A stretch of DNA of 64,000 nt. Origin: Rubricella aquisinus. Lineage in GTDB: Bacteria; Pseudomonadota; Alphaproteobacteria; Rhodobacterales; Rhodobacteraceae. The stretch spans positions 276,196-340,195 of the forward strand of contig NZ_JACIJS010000004.1 in the NCBI RefSeq assembly GCF_014199445.1. The letters run 5' to 3'. The position numbers and the translations under genes are program-made. The notes beneath the pieces were generated by a model, which saw only the letters and a program-made list of their open reading frames with translations, was not told where the DNA came from and made no database searches. Within the stretch, counting starts at the first letter, position 1; the number at the start of each line of letters is the position of its first letter. Shown piece after piece: positions 55,114 through 63,812 of this stretch.

Positions 55114-55778
55114 CGCAAGACCACCTGTATCGCCAATTCCCGCAGGAGTTTGCGCCGCATTGCGCGCGCATAATCGGTGTAATCGCTCGCCACTTCGGTA
55201 AAGGCGCCGGGGCCACGGATCACGTCCGCGATATAGAATGCGGTGATTTCCGGGCTGGTGTCGCCACCCACAATCAGCCCGTTGATGATCGTGTCCCCCC
55301 AATCAAGCCGCGCGTTCACATCCTCCACGCGCGGGCCCGCATTGGGCAAGCCGTCACCGGAGATATCGACCACCACCCGCCCACAGGCTGGTGCCAACAT
55401 GGCCTGCGCATGGGCCGCTTCCAACGCACTGCCGAGTGCTGTCGGGCCAAAACTGAACCCGCGCTCATGGGTGCTGAGCCGCGCCACCACACGCGCCACC
55501 GCCGCATGGTCCGTCAGCATCGTCCAGTCGAGAATTCGAAACCGCTCCTGCGGGCCGGACCATTCAAACACGCTGATGGCGGCGGGCGCACCGGGAAGGG
55601 TGAGCAGGTCCAGCACCTCCGGGTCGGTCAACGCAGAGATGATCCCGTCCATCTGCAACCGGTATTCGCGCCCATCCACGGATTGAGAGACATCAAGCGC
55701 CAACACCAGCGCCACGCGGCATTGCGCGATGGCCTGCGCGGGCAGCAGCAGGATCAGAAAGGCAAGCGCCAGCCTCAC
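55110..55778 (-). CDS. DUF1194 (VWA-like) secreted protein, second of three paralogues
   Basis: 222 residues with a signal peptide (MRLALAFLILLLPAQAIAQ). MIDAS motif LALDVSQSVDGREY, then VVVDISGDGLPNAG. About a third to a half identical by eye to its neighbours. It overlaps both neighbouring paralogues by four bases each, so all three are translationally coupled. Confidence 0.88.
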   Translation of the reverse strand: MRLALAFLILLLPAQAIAQCRVALVLALDVSQSVDGREYRLQMDGIISALTDPEVLDLLTLPGAPAAISVFEWSGPQERFRILDWTMLTDHAAVARVVARLSTHERGFSFGPTALGSALEAAHAQAMLAPACGRVVVDISGDGLPNAGPRVEDVNARLDWGDTIINGLIVGGDTSPEITAFYIADVIRGPGAFTEVASDYTDYARAMRRKLLRELAIQVVLR

Positions 55779-56473
55779 TCGCTCAACGCGCCGAGCATCA
55801 TGTCGGGCAGCAATTCGCGGATCAGTTTGCGCTCCATCACGTCACCGAAATCCTCGAACTGTTCGGCATGTTCGACAAATGCGCCAAAGCCGCGGATCAC
55901 GTTGCGGCTGTAATAGGTCTCCATCTGGCGCTCCCGCCCGATCGCCAATGCGTTGACGGTGATGCCCGTCCAGTCCCGCTCCTGATAGGCGCGTGCGGGG
56001 GCCATGCCGTCATTGTTGATGCCATCGCCCGACAGGTCGATGGTCCATTCGGTGCAATTGGGGGATTCGTTCAACAGCGCATAGCCGAACAACAGCGCGT
56101 TGCCGATGGCGGTGGGCTGGGTTCCGGCGGATCGGGGATGGCGGCGGATACGCTCGGCCACCTGATCGAGCTTGTCGAAACTGTCGATCAGAATCCATGG
56201 CTGGATCAGCGTCTGTTGCCGGGAGCCGGACCATTCATAGATCGACAGCGCCACCGGCTCCATCATGCCGGGCAGGAAGGCCCCGCGCACGCCCTCGTCC
56301 TCAAGCGCGCGGGCCAGCCCCTCCTGCTGGAGGAAGTATTCCCGCTCATCGACGGAACTGGAGATATCCAGTGCCAGCGCCAACGCCAGACGACACTGGG
56401 CGAGCGCTGGGGTGATCGTGACCACCCCAGCCAGCACAAGCGCACACGCGCCTTTGACCCAAGCCCTTACCAT
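55775..56473 (-). CDS. DUF1194 (VWA-like) secreted protein, first of three paralogues
   Basis: 232 residues with a signal peptide (VKGACALVLAGVVTITPALA). MIDAS motif LALDISSSVDEREY, then TIDLSGDGINNDG. The ATG at 56473 lies inside the last codons of the upstream glyoxalase gene (7-base overlap), so expression probably follows that gene. First of the tandem set. Confidence 0.87.
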   Translation of the reverse strand: MVRAWVKGACALVLAGVVTITPALAQCRLALALALDISSSVDEREYFLQQEGLARALEDEGVRGAFLPGMMEPVALSIYEWSGSRQQTLIQPWILIDSFDKLDQVAERIRRHPRSAGTQPTAIGNALLFGYALLNESPNCTEWTIDLSGDGINNDGMAPARAYQERDWTGITVNALAIGRERQMETYYSRNVIRGFGAFVEHAEQFEDFGDVMERKLIRELLPDMMLGALSE

Positions 56474-56892
56474 TCGCCCGTGTTGGGCATGGAGGCCCAT
56501 GGCTCCTGCGGGGGCAGGTGATCGCCTTCTTGCAGAAGCTCGATGGAAATCCCATCGGGCGAGCGGACAAACGCCATATGCCCGTCACGCGGCGGGCGGT
56601 TGATGGTCACGCCCGCATCCATCATCTTTTGGCACATGTCGTAGATATTGCCGACGCGATAGGCGAGATGCCCGAAATTGCGCCCGCCCGTATAGTCCTC
56701 CTCACTGCCCCAGTTATAGGTCAGTTCAACAGCGGCATTGTCCTGACCGGGCGGAGAAAGGAACACGAGGGTGAATTTGCCCTTTTCATTGTCGATCCGC
56801 TTGGTCTCCTCCAAGCCCAAAAGATCGCGATAAAAGCGTTTGCTTTCGTCGATGTCTTTCACACGAACCATGGTGTGCAGATAGGTCAGCAT
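56467..56892 (-). CDS. gloA: Lactoylglutathione lyase (glyoxalase I)
   Basis: 141 residues. The VOC fold metal ligands are visible as His in YLHTMVRVKD, Glu in AVELTYNWG, His in FGHLAYRV and Glu in GISIELLQ. It isomerises the methylglyoxal-glutathione hemithioacetal. The ATG at 56892 has GAAGGACG in front. It heads a transcript continuing into the three DUF1194 genes. Confidence 0.93.
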   Translation of the reverse strand: MLTYLHTMVRVKDIDESKRFYRDLLGLEETKRIDNEKGKFTLVFLSPPGQDNAAVELTYNWGSEEDYTGGRNFGHLAYRVGNIYDMCQKMMDAGVTINRPPRDGHMAFVRSPDGISIELLQEGDHLPPQEPWASMPNTGEW

Positions 56893-57088
56893 TGAGCGTC
56901 CTTCTTTGTCGGTGTTGCCTGTCCAACCTAAGGCTTCCTCCGCCAAGGTCAAAACCCGATTGCGTGAGGTCCGGGCAGCGTCGCATTTCCGCAATACAAC
57001 CTTTGCGCTACTGTCATAGAGCGCGGCTATGGCTGAGCACAGTTGGCCCCAAGGCAACCGCCCGGGCCCGTTCAGCATGGAGCATTCA

Positions 57089-59119
57089 ATGGATCGCAAG
57101 GCAATCATCAACGACCCCAGCTATGGCAACAAGGCCGAAGCGTTCGAGGCGTTCGACGACATTCCCACCAACCCTAACCTGCAAACCACCATCGGTGACG
57201 TGATCAACCAGCGCTATGGCCGCCGGGATGTGTTGCGCGGCGTGCTTGGCGTTTCCGCCGCGACGGCCCTGTTCGGCACCTCCGCCCTTGTGGCACCCAA
57301 GCAGGCATCGGCGATGGGGCATGGCGACCGGTTCAAGTTTGAAGAGCTGGCATGGGGCAATGACGCGACCCACCACATCGCGGACGGCTATAACGCTGAC
57401 GTGCTGCTGCGCTGGGGCGATCCGATCACTGCGGATGCGCCTGAGTTCGACGTGATGAACCAGACGGCAGAAGCGCAGCTCAAGCAGTTTGGCTACAACA
57501 ATGATTATGTTGGTTTCGCCCCGCTCAATGCCGAGGGCACCCGTGGCCTTCTGTGCGTGAACCACGAATACACCAATGAAGAAGTGATGTTCCCCGGCCT
57601 TGGCCGTCAGGACCGCGACGGGTTCAAGGGCATGACTAAAGAGTTGGTCGATATCGAAATGGCGGCCCATGGCGGCACCGTGGTCGAGATCGCGCAAGGG
57701 GCGGATGGCAAATGGTCCGTCGTGCGCGATGGCCAATACAACCGCCGCATCACGCCGCTGAACACGGAGATGACCTTCTCCGGCCCGGCGGCAGGCCATG
57801 ACCGGATGAAAACCAATGATGATCCGACCGGCATGTCCGTGATCGGCACGATCAACAATTGCGCAGGCGGCATGACCCCTTGGGGCACCTACCTGATGGC
57901 CGAGGAAAACTTCCACGGCTATTTCTGGACCGATAACGTGGATGCCGAAGGCAAGATCGTGATCGACGAGACCAACCCGGAAGCCGCGTCCTATAAGCGT
58001 TACGGCGTGCCGGGCCGCTGGTATGCCTGGGGTCAGCACTATGACCGCTTCAACATCGACAAAGAGCCGAACATGCCGAACAAATACGGCTGGATCGTCG
58101 AAGTGGACCCGACCGACCCGACGGCCAAACCGGTCAAGCACACAGCACTTGGCCGTTTCCGTCATGAGGGCGCAGAGACGACCGTGGCGTCTGACGGCAA
58201 GCTCGTCATCTATTCCGGCGACGATAACCGGTTTGATTACCAGTATAAGTATGTGTCCGATGGCGTCGTGACCGATGACAAGGCCGCGAACTCGCGCCTT
58301 CTGTCTGAAGGTACGCTTTATGTCGCGCGCTTCGATGCCGATGGCACAGTCGAGTGGCTGCCGCTGGTGCATGGCAATGGGCCGCTCAATGCGCTCAACG
58401 GGTTCAACGATCAGGGCGATGTGATGATCGACACGCGGATGGCAGCGGATCTCTTGGGGGCCACTCCGATGGACCGCCCGGAGGACGCGCAGCCGCGCGG
58501 CGACGGCACGGCCTATATCATGCTCACCAACAACACCCGCCGCAAACCGGGGGATGAGAACGCCGCAAACCCGCGCGCCGACAACGCGTTCGGCCATATC
58601 ATCGAGATCAAGGAAGAGGGCGGCAACCATTCCGCAACCCGTGGCACATGGGACATCCTTGTAAAATGCGGTGATCCGGCAGTGGCCGAAGTCGGGGCGC
58701 AATGGCATCCCGAAACGTCAGAGAACGGCTGGTTCGGCTCCCCCGACAACTGCGCGATTGACGCCGATGGGCGGCTCTGGATCTCCACCGATCAGGGCGG
58801 CAACTGGGGCAAGACCGGCAAATCGGATGGCCTTTACTCGCTGGAAACCGAAGGGGAGAAGCGCGGGCATTCCAAGCTCTTCTTCCGCTGCCCGGTGGGT
58901 GGGGAGCTGTGTGGCCCCTATTTCACGGACAATGCCGAGACGCTGTTCCTTGCCGTGCAGCACCCCGGCACGGACGGCACCCGCGATCTGGTCGGGTTCG
59001 AGCGGGACTCGACCTTCGAGGATCCGGCAACCCGTTGGCCCGATTTCGACCCCGCAATGCCGCCGCGCCCGTCTGTGGTGGTGGTCACCAAGCAAGGTGG
59101 CGGTAAGATCGCTGTCTAA
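57089..59119 (+). CDS. PhoX-like phosphatase (DUF839), Tat-exported
   Basis: About 676 residues. A twin-arginine signal lies near residues 45-75 (YGRRDVLRGVLGVSAATALF). The body is a PhoX/DUF839 beta propeller: LLCVNHEYTNEEVMFPG, GGMTPWGTYLMAEENFHGYF, and the late WISTDQGGNWGKTG. PhoX enzymes are calcium/iron phosphomonoesterases of the periplasm. Start 57089 follows GGAGC; ATG 57077 is an alternative. A terminator follows. No Pho box was recognised. Confidence 0.88.
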   Translation: MDRKAIINDPSYGNKAEAFEAFDDIPTNPNLQTTIGDVINQRYGRRDVLRGVLGVSAATALFGTSALVAPKQASAMGHGDRFKFEELAWGNDATHHIADGYNADVLLRWGDPITADAPEFDVMNQTAEAQLKQFGYNNDYVGFAPLNAEGTRGLLCVNHEYTNEEVMFPGLGRQDRDGFKGMTKELVDIEMAAHGGTVVEIAQGADGKWSVVRDGQYNRRITPLNTEMTFSGPAAGHDRMKTNDDPTGMSVIGTINNCAGGMTPWGTYLMAEENFHGYFWTDNVDAEGKIVIDETNPEAASYKRYGVPGRWYAWGQHYDRFNIDKEPNMPNKYGWIVEVDPTDPTAKPVKHTALGRFRHEGAETTVASDGKLVIYSGDDNRFDYQYKYVSDGVVTDDKAANSRLLSEGTLYVARFDADGTVEWLPLVHGNGPLNALNGFNDQGDVMIDTRMAADLLGATPMDRPEDAQPRGDGTAYIMLTNNTRRKPGDENAANPRADNAFGHIIEIKEEGGNHSATRGTWDILVKCGDPAVAEVGAQWHPETSENGWFGSPDNCAIDADGRLWISTDQGGNWGKTGKSDGLYSLETEGEKRGHSKLFFRCPVGGELCGPYFTDNAETLFLAVQHPGTDGTRDLVGFERDSTFEDPATRWPDFDPAMPPRPSVVVVTKQGGGKIAV

Positions 59120-59140
59120 CGTTTCTGCGTGAAACAAACC

Positions 59141-59169
59141 GGGGCTGCGGGAAACCGTGGCCCCTTTTT
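59141..59169 (+). terminator. Rho-independent terminator of the PhoX-like gene
   Basis: GGGGCTGCGG pairs with CCGTGGCCCC (two G-T wobbles) around a GAAA tetraloop, followed by TTTTTG. It lies 21 bases past the stop. Confidence 0.88.
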
Positions 59170-59403
59170 GTTTGGAACAGAGGGACGCGCTCTCCCTCGG
59201 GTGGGCGCTGATACAGGTGTGCGGATCGGTTTATTTCGCCGTATCGACCGACGCGCGCCACTGTTTGATCGGTCGCGATGCACCCTCCCATGGGGGAGGG
59301 AGGGCGCGGCCCGGCGGCTTCGCCTTGGTTCCGGGCCATTAGGGGCTCCCGGCCTTGGCTCATACCACATATAGTGTCCCAAAGAATCGCGAGGAGCCGA
59401 GCC
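59170..59403 (+). other. Leader region of thyX with hairpins and an NrdR-like box
   Basis: No gene is seen. CCCTCCCATGGGGGAGGG (59283-59300) is a perfect hairpin, and CCCGG...CCGGG brackets the next stretch. ACCACATATAGTGT (59364-59377) is close to half of the NrdR consensus and lies just before the ThyX start, where a dNTP-pool regulator would make sense. Confidence 0.4.
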
Positions 59404-60312
59404 ATGTCCATCACCCCAGACCAACAAGCCGAGATTGACGCCCTGCGCGCCACCCCGCGCCCGACGCTGCGCGCGGTCAGTGAGGGCATGGAGAAACACC
59501 TCTACACGGCCATCCCGGTGCTGGATCACGGGTTCATCCGGGTGATCGACTATATGGGCGACGATGCTGCGATCACGCAGGCCGCGCGCGTCAGCTATGG
59601 CAAGGGCACGAAGGCGGTGCAAAACGATGAGGGGCTGATCCGTTATCTCATGCGGCACTGGCATTCGACCCCGTTTGAGATGTGCGAAGTAAAATTCCAC
59701 GTTAAACTGCCCGTGTTCGTCGCCCGCCAGTGGATCCGGCATCGCACGGCGAATGTGAATGAATACTCGGCGCGCTATTCGATCCTTGACCGCGAATTCT
59801 ATATCCCTGAGCCGGACAAGCTCGCCGCGCAAAGCACGGTGAACAATCAGGGCAGGGGCGCTGTGTTGCAGGGGGAAGAAGCCGCGCGGGTGCTGGAGAT
59901 GCTCAAGGCCGACGCGGGCCGGTCCTATGACCATTACGAGGAGATGCTGTCACAGGATGGGCAGGATGGTCTGGCGCGCGAATTGGCCCGGATGAACCTG
60001 CCTGCCAATATCTATACCCAATGGTATTGGAAGATTGACCTGCACAACCTGTTCCACTTCCTGCGCCTGCGCGCCGATGCCCATGCCCAGTATGAGATCC
60101 GCGCCTATGCGGATGCGATGTGTGGGGTCACGAAAGACTGGGTGCCCGCCGCCTATGCCGCGTTCGAGGATTACCGGATGGGTGGCGTGAACCTGTCCGC
60201 GAAGGGGCTTGAGTGCGTCAAACGGATGCTGGCAGGCGAGGCCGTGACCCAAGAGACGAGCGGCATGAGCAAGGGCGAATGGCGCGAGTTTGAGGGGATG
60301 TTGGGGCGGTAA
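59404..60312 (+). CDS. thyX: FAD-dependent thymidylate synthase
   Basis: 302 residues. The ThyX motif reads [15 protein letters not shown] (about 112-126), against the consensus RHRxxSxNExSxR. It makes dTMP using methylene-THF, FAD and NADPH. GAGGAGCC precedes the ATG at 59404. The next gene's ATG directly follows its stop. Confidence 0.95.
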   Translation: MSITPDQQAEIDALRATPRPTLRAVSEGMEKHLYTAIPVLDHGFIRVIDYMGDDAAITQAARVSYGKGTKAVQNDEGLIRYLMRHWHSTPFEMCEVKFHVKLPVFVARQWIRHRTANVNEYSARYSILDREFYIPEPDKLAAQSTVNNQGRGAVLQGEEAARVLEMLKADAGRSYDHYEEMLSQDGQDGLARELARMNLPANIYTQWYWKIDLHNLFHFLRLRADAHAQYEIRAYADAMCGVTKDWVPAAYAAFEDYRMGGVNLSAKGLECVKRMLAGEAVTQETSGMSKGEWREFEGMLGR

Positions 60313-61407
60313 ATGACGCATTCCTATCCGCCAACACTCGAGAAAGTCATACCAAGGCCGCGCGCAAGTCCGCCGATTGGGAAGTTTGTAATCGGTGATT
60401 CTCGTACAGGATATAATAGAGTGGTAAGCGCTGATGAAATACTTATTCAAGCGGCAACACTACAAGATGAAACGGAGTTAGAGATCCGCATCTCTCGACC
60501 AAGCGGTCAGCCAGAAATCGGGAAGCTTATTTTTGGGAAAATAGGAAGAGTTGTTCGACATCTTTCGACTTCTGTGGATGCTGCTTTTCGGGAAAATGTG
60601 TTTTGGCGTGTCGGTCTCGGTGAATGCAGTTGCAGTTTTTATAAATGTAAAATTGGAATTATTGAATTTGACAGTCGTGCGAAAACTGTCGAGCTAAAGA
60701 ACTGCGAAATTGGTCAAATCGAATTTAAAAATCAAAAGCCGGTCGATAATCTAAAAGTTGTCATAGAAAACTGCTCGATTGGCACATTTTTATTCCCGCG
60801 CGAACTGAATGCGCATTCAATAGAGATCAAGGGAAGTACCACTTTTGACAGAAGTGTCGTTTTGGGGGGAATTGAAGAAGTGCTTTTAAAGGGGTTTAAA
60901 GCCCCTAATCGCGCCTCTTTCGCTTATTTGGCAGATTGGGCCAATAGGAGGAACGATTCTGCATTAGCTCACATCGCTCGACGAAACGAGCTTGCCATAG
61001 AGCAGGTACAAGAGACGGGATTGACCAAGAGGATCCTTTGGTTTTGGGGGTTTTTCTCCGATTTTGGATTCTCACCAGTTCGGCCGCTTTATTGGCTATT
61101 GCTACTGTTTGGTCTGTCTTTTGTGTTGATTTTGCTTACTGGCGCTAGTGTCGCTTTGTCAGATGCGCAGTTAGTAGGGTGGCGGACGAGTTTGGTGCTG
61201 TGCGATCCTTGGAGCGGGTTGCGTATCGCGGCAGTTGGTGCGCTTGAACCGGTGATATCTCCGTTCGCGACCCTTTCCTCGCGGCGGATGGTCGTACCAG
61301 ACTCGTCGTGGGTTGCTGCGTTTCAAACCTTTCAGGGTGTTTTCTCCGCGGGGATGATCCTCCTATCAGGGTTCGCAATTCGTCGGCGGTTCAAGGTCTC
61401 CCAATAG
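60313..61407 (+). CDS. Low-GC membrane protein with beta-helix-like repeats, unknown
   Basis: 364 residues, unrecognised. Residues about 70-160 hold spaced repeats of the form C/E-xIGxIEF (PEIGKLIF, CKIGIIEF, CEIGQIEF, CSIGTFLF), suggesting a short right-handed beta helix like pentapeptide proteins. Two to three hydrophobic helices follow (PLYWLLLLFGLSFVLILLTGA and near the C terminus). The base composition is much AT-richer than all neighbours and codon use differs, pointing to recent transfer. Its ATG abuts the thyX stop. A family 2 repeat follows. Confidence 0.72.
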   Translation: MTHSYPPTLEKVIPRPRASPPIGKFVIGDSRTGYNRVVSADEILIQAATLQDETELEIRISRPSGQPEIGKLIFGKIGRVVRHLSTSVDAAFRENVFWRVGLGECSCSFYKCKIGIIEFDSRAKTVELKNCEIGQIEFKNQKPVDNLKVVIENCSIGTFLFPRELNAHSIEIKGSTTFDRSVVLGGIEEVLLKGFKAPNRASFAYLADWANRRNDSALAHIARRNELAIEQVQETGLTKRILWFWGFFSDFGFSPVRPLYWLLLLFGLSFVLILLTGASVALSDAQLVGWRTSLVLCDPWSGLRIAAVGALEPVISPFATLSSRRMVVPDSSWVAAFQTFQGVFSAGMILLSGFAIRRRFKVSQ

Positions 61408-61569
61408 GACTGGAATCAAGGCGAAGCCGCCAGTCCAGCGGCCGTCCGACCCGCAGGGCGGCCGCTTTTCGGCGGTCGGGTAAAGCGGCATGGTCGGGCT
61501 GGGCGGCGCGATAAAGTGTTTCGCGGCAAGGTCAGCGCGGCCCCCCTTCGGACGGCCACCGGACTGGCT
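61407..61569. repeat. Intergenic repeat family 2, copy B, with terminator
   Basis: Related to 35314-35480. GGACTGG (61407-61413) pairs with CCAGTCC (61430-61436) over a 16-base loop, with a C-G to T-A compensatory change relative to copy A. AGCGGCCG (61437-61444) pairs with CGGCCGCT (61459-61466) followed by TTTT, a likely terminator. GGCCGTCCG returns as CGGACGGCC near 61550. Confidence 0.78.
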
Positions 61570-61589
61570 CAGCATTTGCCCATCCCAAA

Positions 61590-61625
61590 CAAAAACCCCC
61601 GATGCCATGGGCACCGGGGGTTTTC
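61590..61625. terminator. Bidirectional terminator after the cold-shock gene
   Basis: AAAAACCCCCGATGCC and the opposing GGCACCGGGGGTTTT form a stem with A-tract and T-tract on either side, so it can work in both directions. It follows the cold-shock gene stop on the minus strand. Confidence 0.85.
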
Positions 61626-61664
61626 TTATCTCATCTCCTGCGCGTCAGGCGCGCAAGGCGTCGA

Positions 61665-61874
61665 TCAATCGACGGCGGACAGGTTGGTCGCGGCGGAGCG
61701 GCCATCGCGGCCCTGCTCAAGCTCGAACTCGACCTTCTGGTTGTCGGCAAGGCCGGACAGGCCAGCGCGCTCAACAGCAGAGATGTGCACGAACACGTCC
61801 TTGCCGCCATCATCCGGTGCGATAAAGCCGAAGCCTTTAGTGGTGTTGAACCATTTTACGGTGCCAGTGGCCAT
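61665..61874 (-). CDS. Cold-shock protein (CspA family)
   Basis: 69 residues, a single cold-shock OB fold. RNP1 [10 protein letters not shown] and RNP2 DVFVHISAV are intact, starting [17 protein letters not shown]. It binds single-stranded RNA as a chaperone. The 234-base upstream gap probably holds a long 5' leader, usual for this family, and the divergent promoter of the O-antigen gene. Confidence 0.95.
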   Translation of the reverse strand: MATGTVKWFNTTKGFGFIAPDDGGKDVFVHISAVERAGLSGLADNQKVEFELEQGRDGRSAATNLSAVD

Positions 61875-62108
61875 TCCCGTATCTCCTCATAAACCCCGCC
61901 CACGAAATGCGGCGGTGTGGTGCAGCAGGCGCTTCAAAGTCTATCCGGCTGCCGTTATGTCTAGGAGGCGGTCGTAAGAAGTCTGTTTCACACTGCACAC
62001 ATGGGGGCAAAGCCATACAAATGCAAGGCTTGTCTGCGTGTGCACACTTCTTGACATATTTGAGGGCGGATCGTTACCTCGCCGCAATCCAGCGGCTCGG
62101 AGGGCTTC

Positions 62109-63323
62109 ATGACACCAGATATGGCACCTGCGCGCGGCCTTTGGCGCGTCATGATCAATATCGGTCTGGGCTTTTTGGTTGCCTTTCCCCTTACAACCCT
62201 CCTGTCGCCCTTGAGCACGGTCCTGTCCATGGTGTTGTGCGCGGTTTTTCTGGTTGGCGGGAGTGTCGGGGCAGGGCTGCACGCCCGGCACCGGCTTGGC
62301 CAGTGGCGCAGCACATCGGTTTTGTTTGGGCTGGGGCTGGTTGGTTGGGCTGTTTTGAGCCTCATGTGGTCGATCAACGCGGCTGAGACGCGCGCCGGCC
62401 TCATTGAAGTGTTGGGGCTGATTGTGTTTGCCGGCCTGTTCTTCATCGCGTTTGAACGGATCGCGGTGGAAACGCAGGCCCGGTTTTGGGTCGGGCCGGG
62501 TCTGCTGGCGCTGTTGGTGCTGTCCTTTGGGCTCGTGATCCTGGATCGCTACACGCTCGTTCTGCATCATCTTCTGAACATATCTTTTGACGGCTATCAT
62601 CGGCACAATTCGGCGATGATGGTTTTGACCGTCCTGATCTGGCCGATGGTCGGACTTTTGGGCGAGCGGACGATCGCGGCCCTTGGGCTGATTGCGCTCG
62701 GACTTGTTGCGAGCTTTTACACCAGCAGCATGTCGGCGCAGGTGATGATGTGCGCGGGAACGGTCGTCTATGGACTGTTTTTGATCACTGGTAAGTCGAT
62801 CGTCCGACCACTGATGGCGTTTTGCGTTTTGGTCTATCTGGGAATGATCTGGGCCGGACCGGGATTCGAGAGCATCTTTGCGCGACTGCCAGAGAGCCTC
62901 TCTGTCGCCGCGATCACCGCGCGGATCGACATATGGACCGCCGTTCTACAAGGGCTGTTTGAGCGGCCGCTGCTGGGATATGGTTTTCACAGCAGCCATC
63001 TGATCCCCGAAGTCCCCTATGTGACGGAATTGGGCGCATGGGCCGCAGAAACGTCCACGCATCCGCATAACCTGAGCCTCGCCTTATGGTTTGAGATGGG
63101 TATTGCTGCGTTTGTGCTTGGGCTTGGTTTGTTGGTGTCTTTCCTCAAACCCTTGCAATCCATGGCGCCGCGCGAGGGCAGCCTGTGGATGATCGCGATC
63201 GCCGCCGCCCTTGGTCATATGGAAGTGGGGCGGTATCCGTGGATTTCGTGGTGGCAATTCGGACTGCTTGCGACCGTCTTAATCGGCATGCTGATCCTGC
63301 GCCGAGGGGCGATCCGGCTTTAA
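62109..63323 (+). CDS. O-antigen ligase/polymerase-like membrane protein
   Basis: 404 residues with about ten to eleven transmembrane helices. The large periplasmic loop near 280-330 (DIWTAVLQGLFERPLLGYGFHSSH and later THPHNLSLALWFEMG) contains the GYGF and HPHN motifs of the Wzy_C/WaaL family. It joins or polymerises lipid-linked glycans in the periplasm. It is far from the sugar cluster at 2-13 kb but may act on the same surface glycan. Ligase and polymerase roles cannot be separated here. Confidence 0.87.
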   Translation: MTPDMAPARGLWRVMINIGLGFLVAFPLTTLLSPLSTVLSMVLCAVFLVGGSVGAGLHARHRLGQWRSTSVLFGLGLVGWAVLSLMWSINAAETRAGLIEVLGLIVFAGLFFIAFERIAVETQARFWVGPGLLALLVLSFGLVILDRYTLVLHHLLNISFDGYHRHNSAMMVLTVLIWPMVGLLGERTIAALGLIALGLVASFYTSSMSAQVMMCAGTVVYGLFLITGKSIVRPLMAFCVLVYLGMIWAGPGFESIFARLPESLSVAAITARIDIWTAVLQGLFERPLLGYGFHSSHLIPEVPYVTELGAWAAETSTHPHNLSLALWFEMGIAAFVLGLGLLVSFLKPLQSMAPREGSLWMIAIAAALGHMEVGRYPWISWWQFGLLATVLIGMLILRRGAIRL

Positions 63324-63350
63324 CCCCTTTTTTTCGCTTAAGGAGACGTC

Positions 63351-63695
63351 ATGATTTTCATTGGCCTCAAAACCTGTGACACTTGCCGCAAGGCGCGAAA
63401 GGCGCTGGATGCCGCCGGAGTGTCTTACGACGCCGTGGACATCCGCGCCGATGGCCTGACGGAAGCACAGATCGAAACGATCATCGCTGGCGCAGGGCGC
63501 GCGGCGGCAATCAACACACGCTCCACCACCTGGCGTGGCTTGACCGAGACTGAGCGTGCGCAGGCGGGCGATGATGCGAGCGCGGTGCGCCTCCTGATGG
63601 CCCATCCGACGCTGATGAGGCGGCCCGTTATCATGGCGGAGGACGCGATCCATCTGGGCTGGACGCCTGCGGTGCAATCGAAGCTTGGTCTTTAG
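63351..63695 (+). CDS. ArsC/Spx-like reductase
   Basis: 114 residues, thioredoxin fold. GLKTCDTCRKARKAL has a CxxC, and MRRPVIMAEDAIHLGW is the RP motif region. It is of the YffB/Spx-like branch rather than true arsenate reductase with CX5R. AAGGAGACGTC precedes the ATG. Substrate unknown. Confidence 0.88.
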   Translation: MIFIGLKTCDTCRKARKALDAAGVSYDAVDIRADGLTEAQIETIIAGAGRAAAINTRSTTWRGLTETERAQAGDDASAVRLLMAHPTLMRRPVIMAEDAIHLGWTPAVQSKLGL

Positions 63696-63783
63696 GCTGA
63701 CGCATCAAAATTGCGCACAACCCCGCGTCAACAAACAAGAAAATGACGCACTGCAAAAAATGACATTTCTGCGAAAAAAGCGG

Positions 63784-63812
63784 TTGCGGGCCCAAATGAT
63801 TCTCCATATACA
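63784..63812 (+). promoter_or_regulatory. Probable rRNA operon promoter
   Basis: TTGCGG (63784-63789) and TATACA (63807-63812) are 17 bases apart, with an A-rich stretch upstream like an UP element (63740-63780). A GCTCTTTGACA boxA-like sequence follows at 63906. The right edge of the window is thus likely the leader of a 16S rRNA gene that starts beyond it. Confidence 0.6.
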
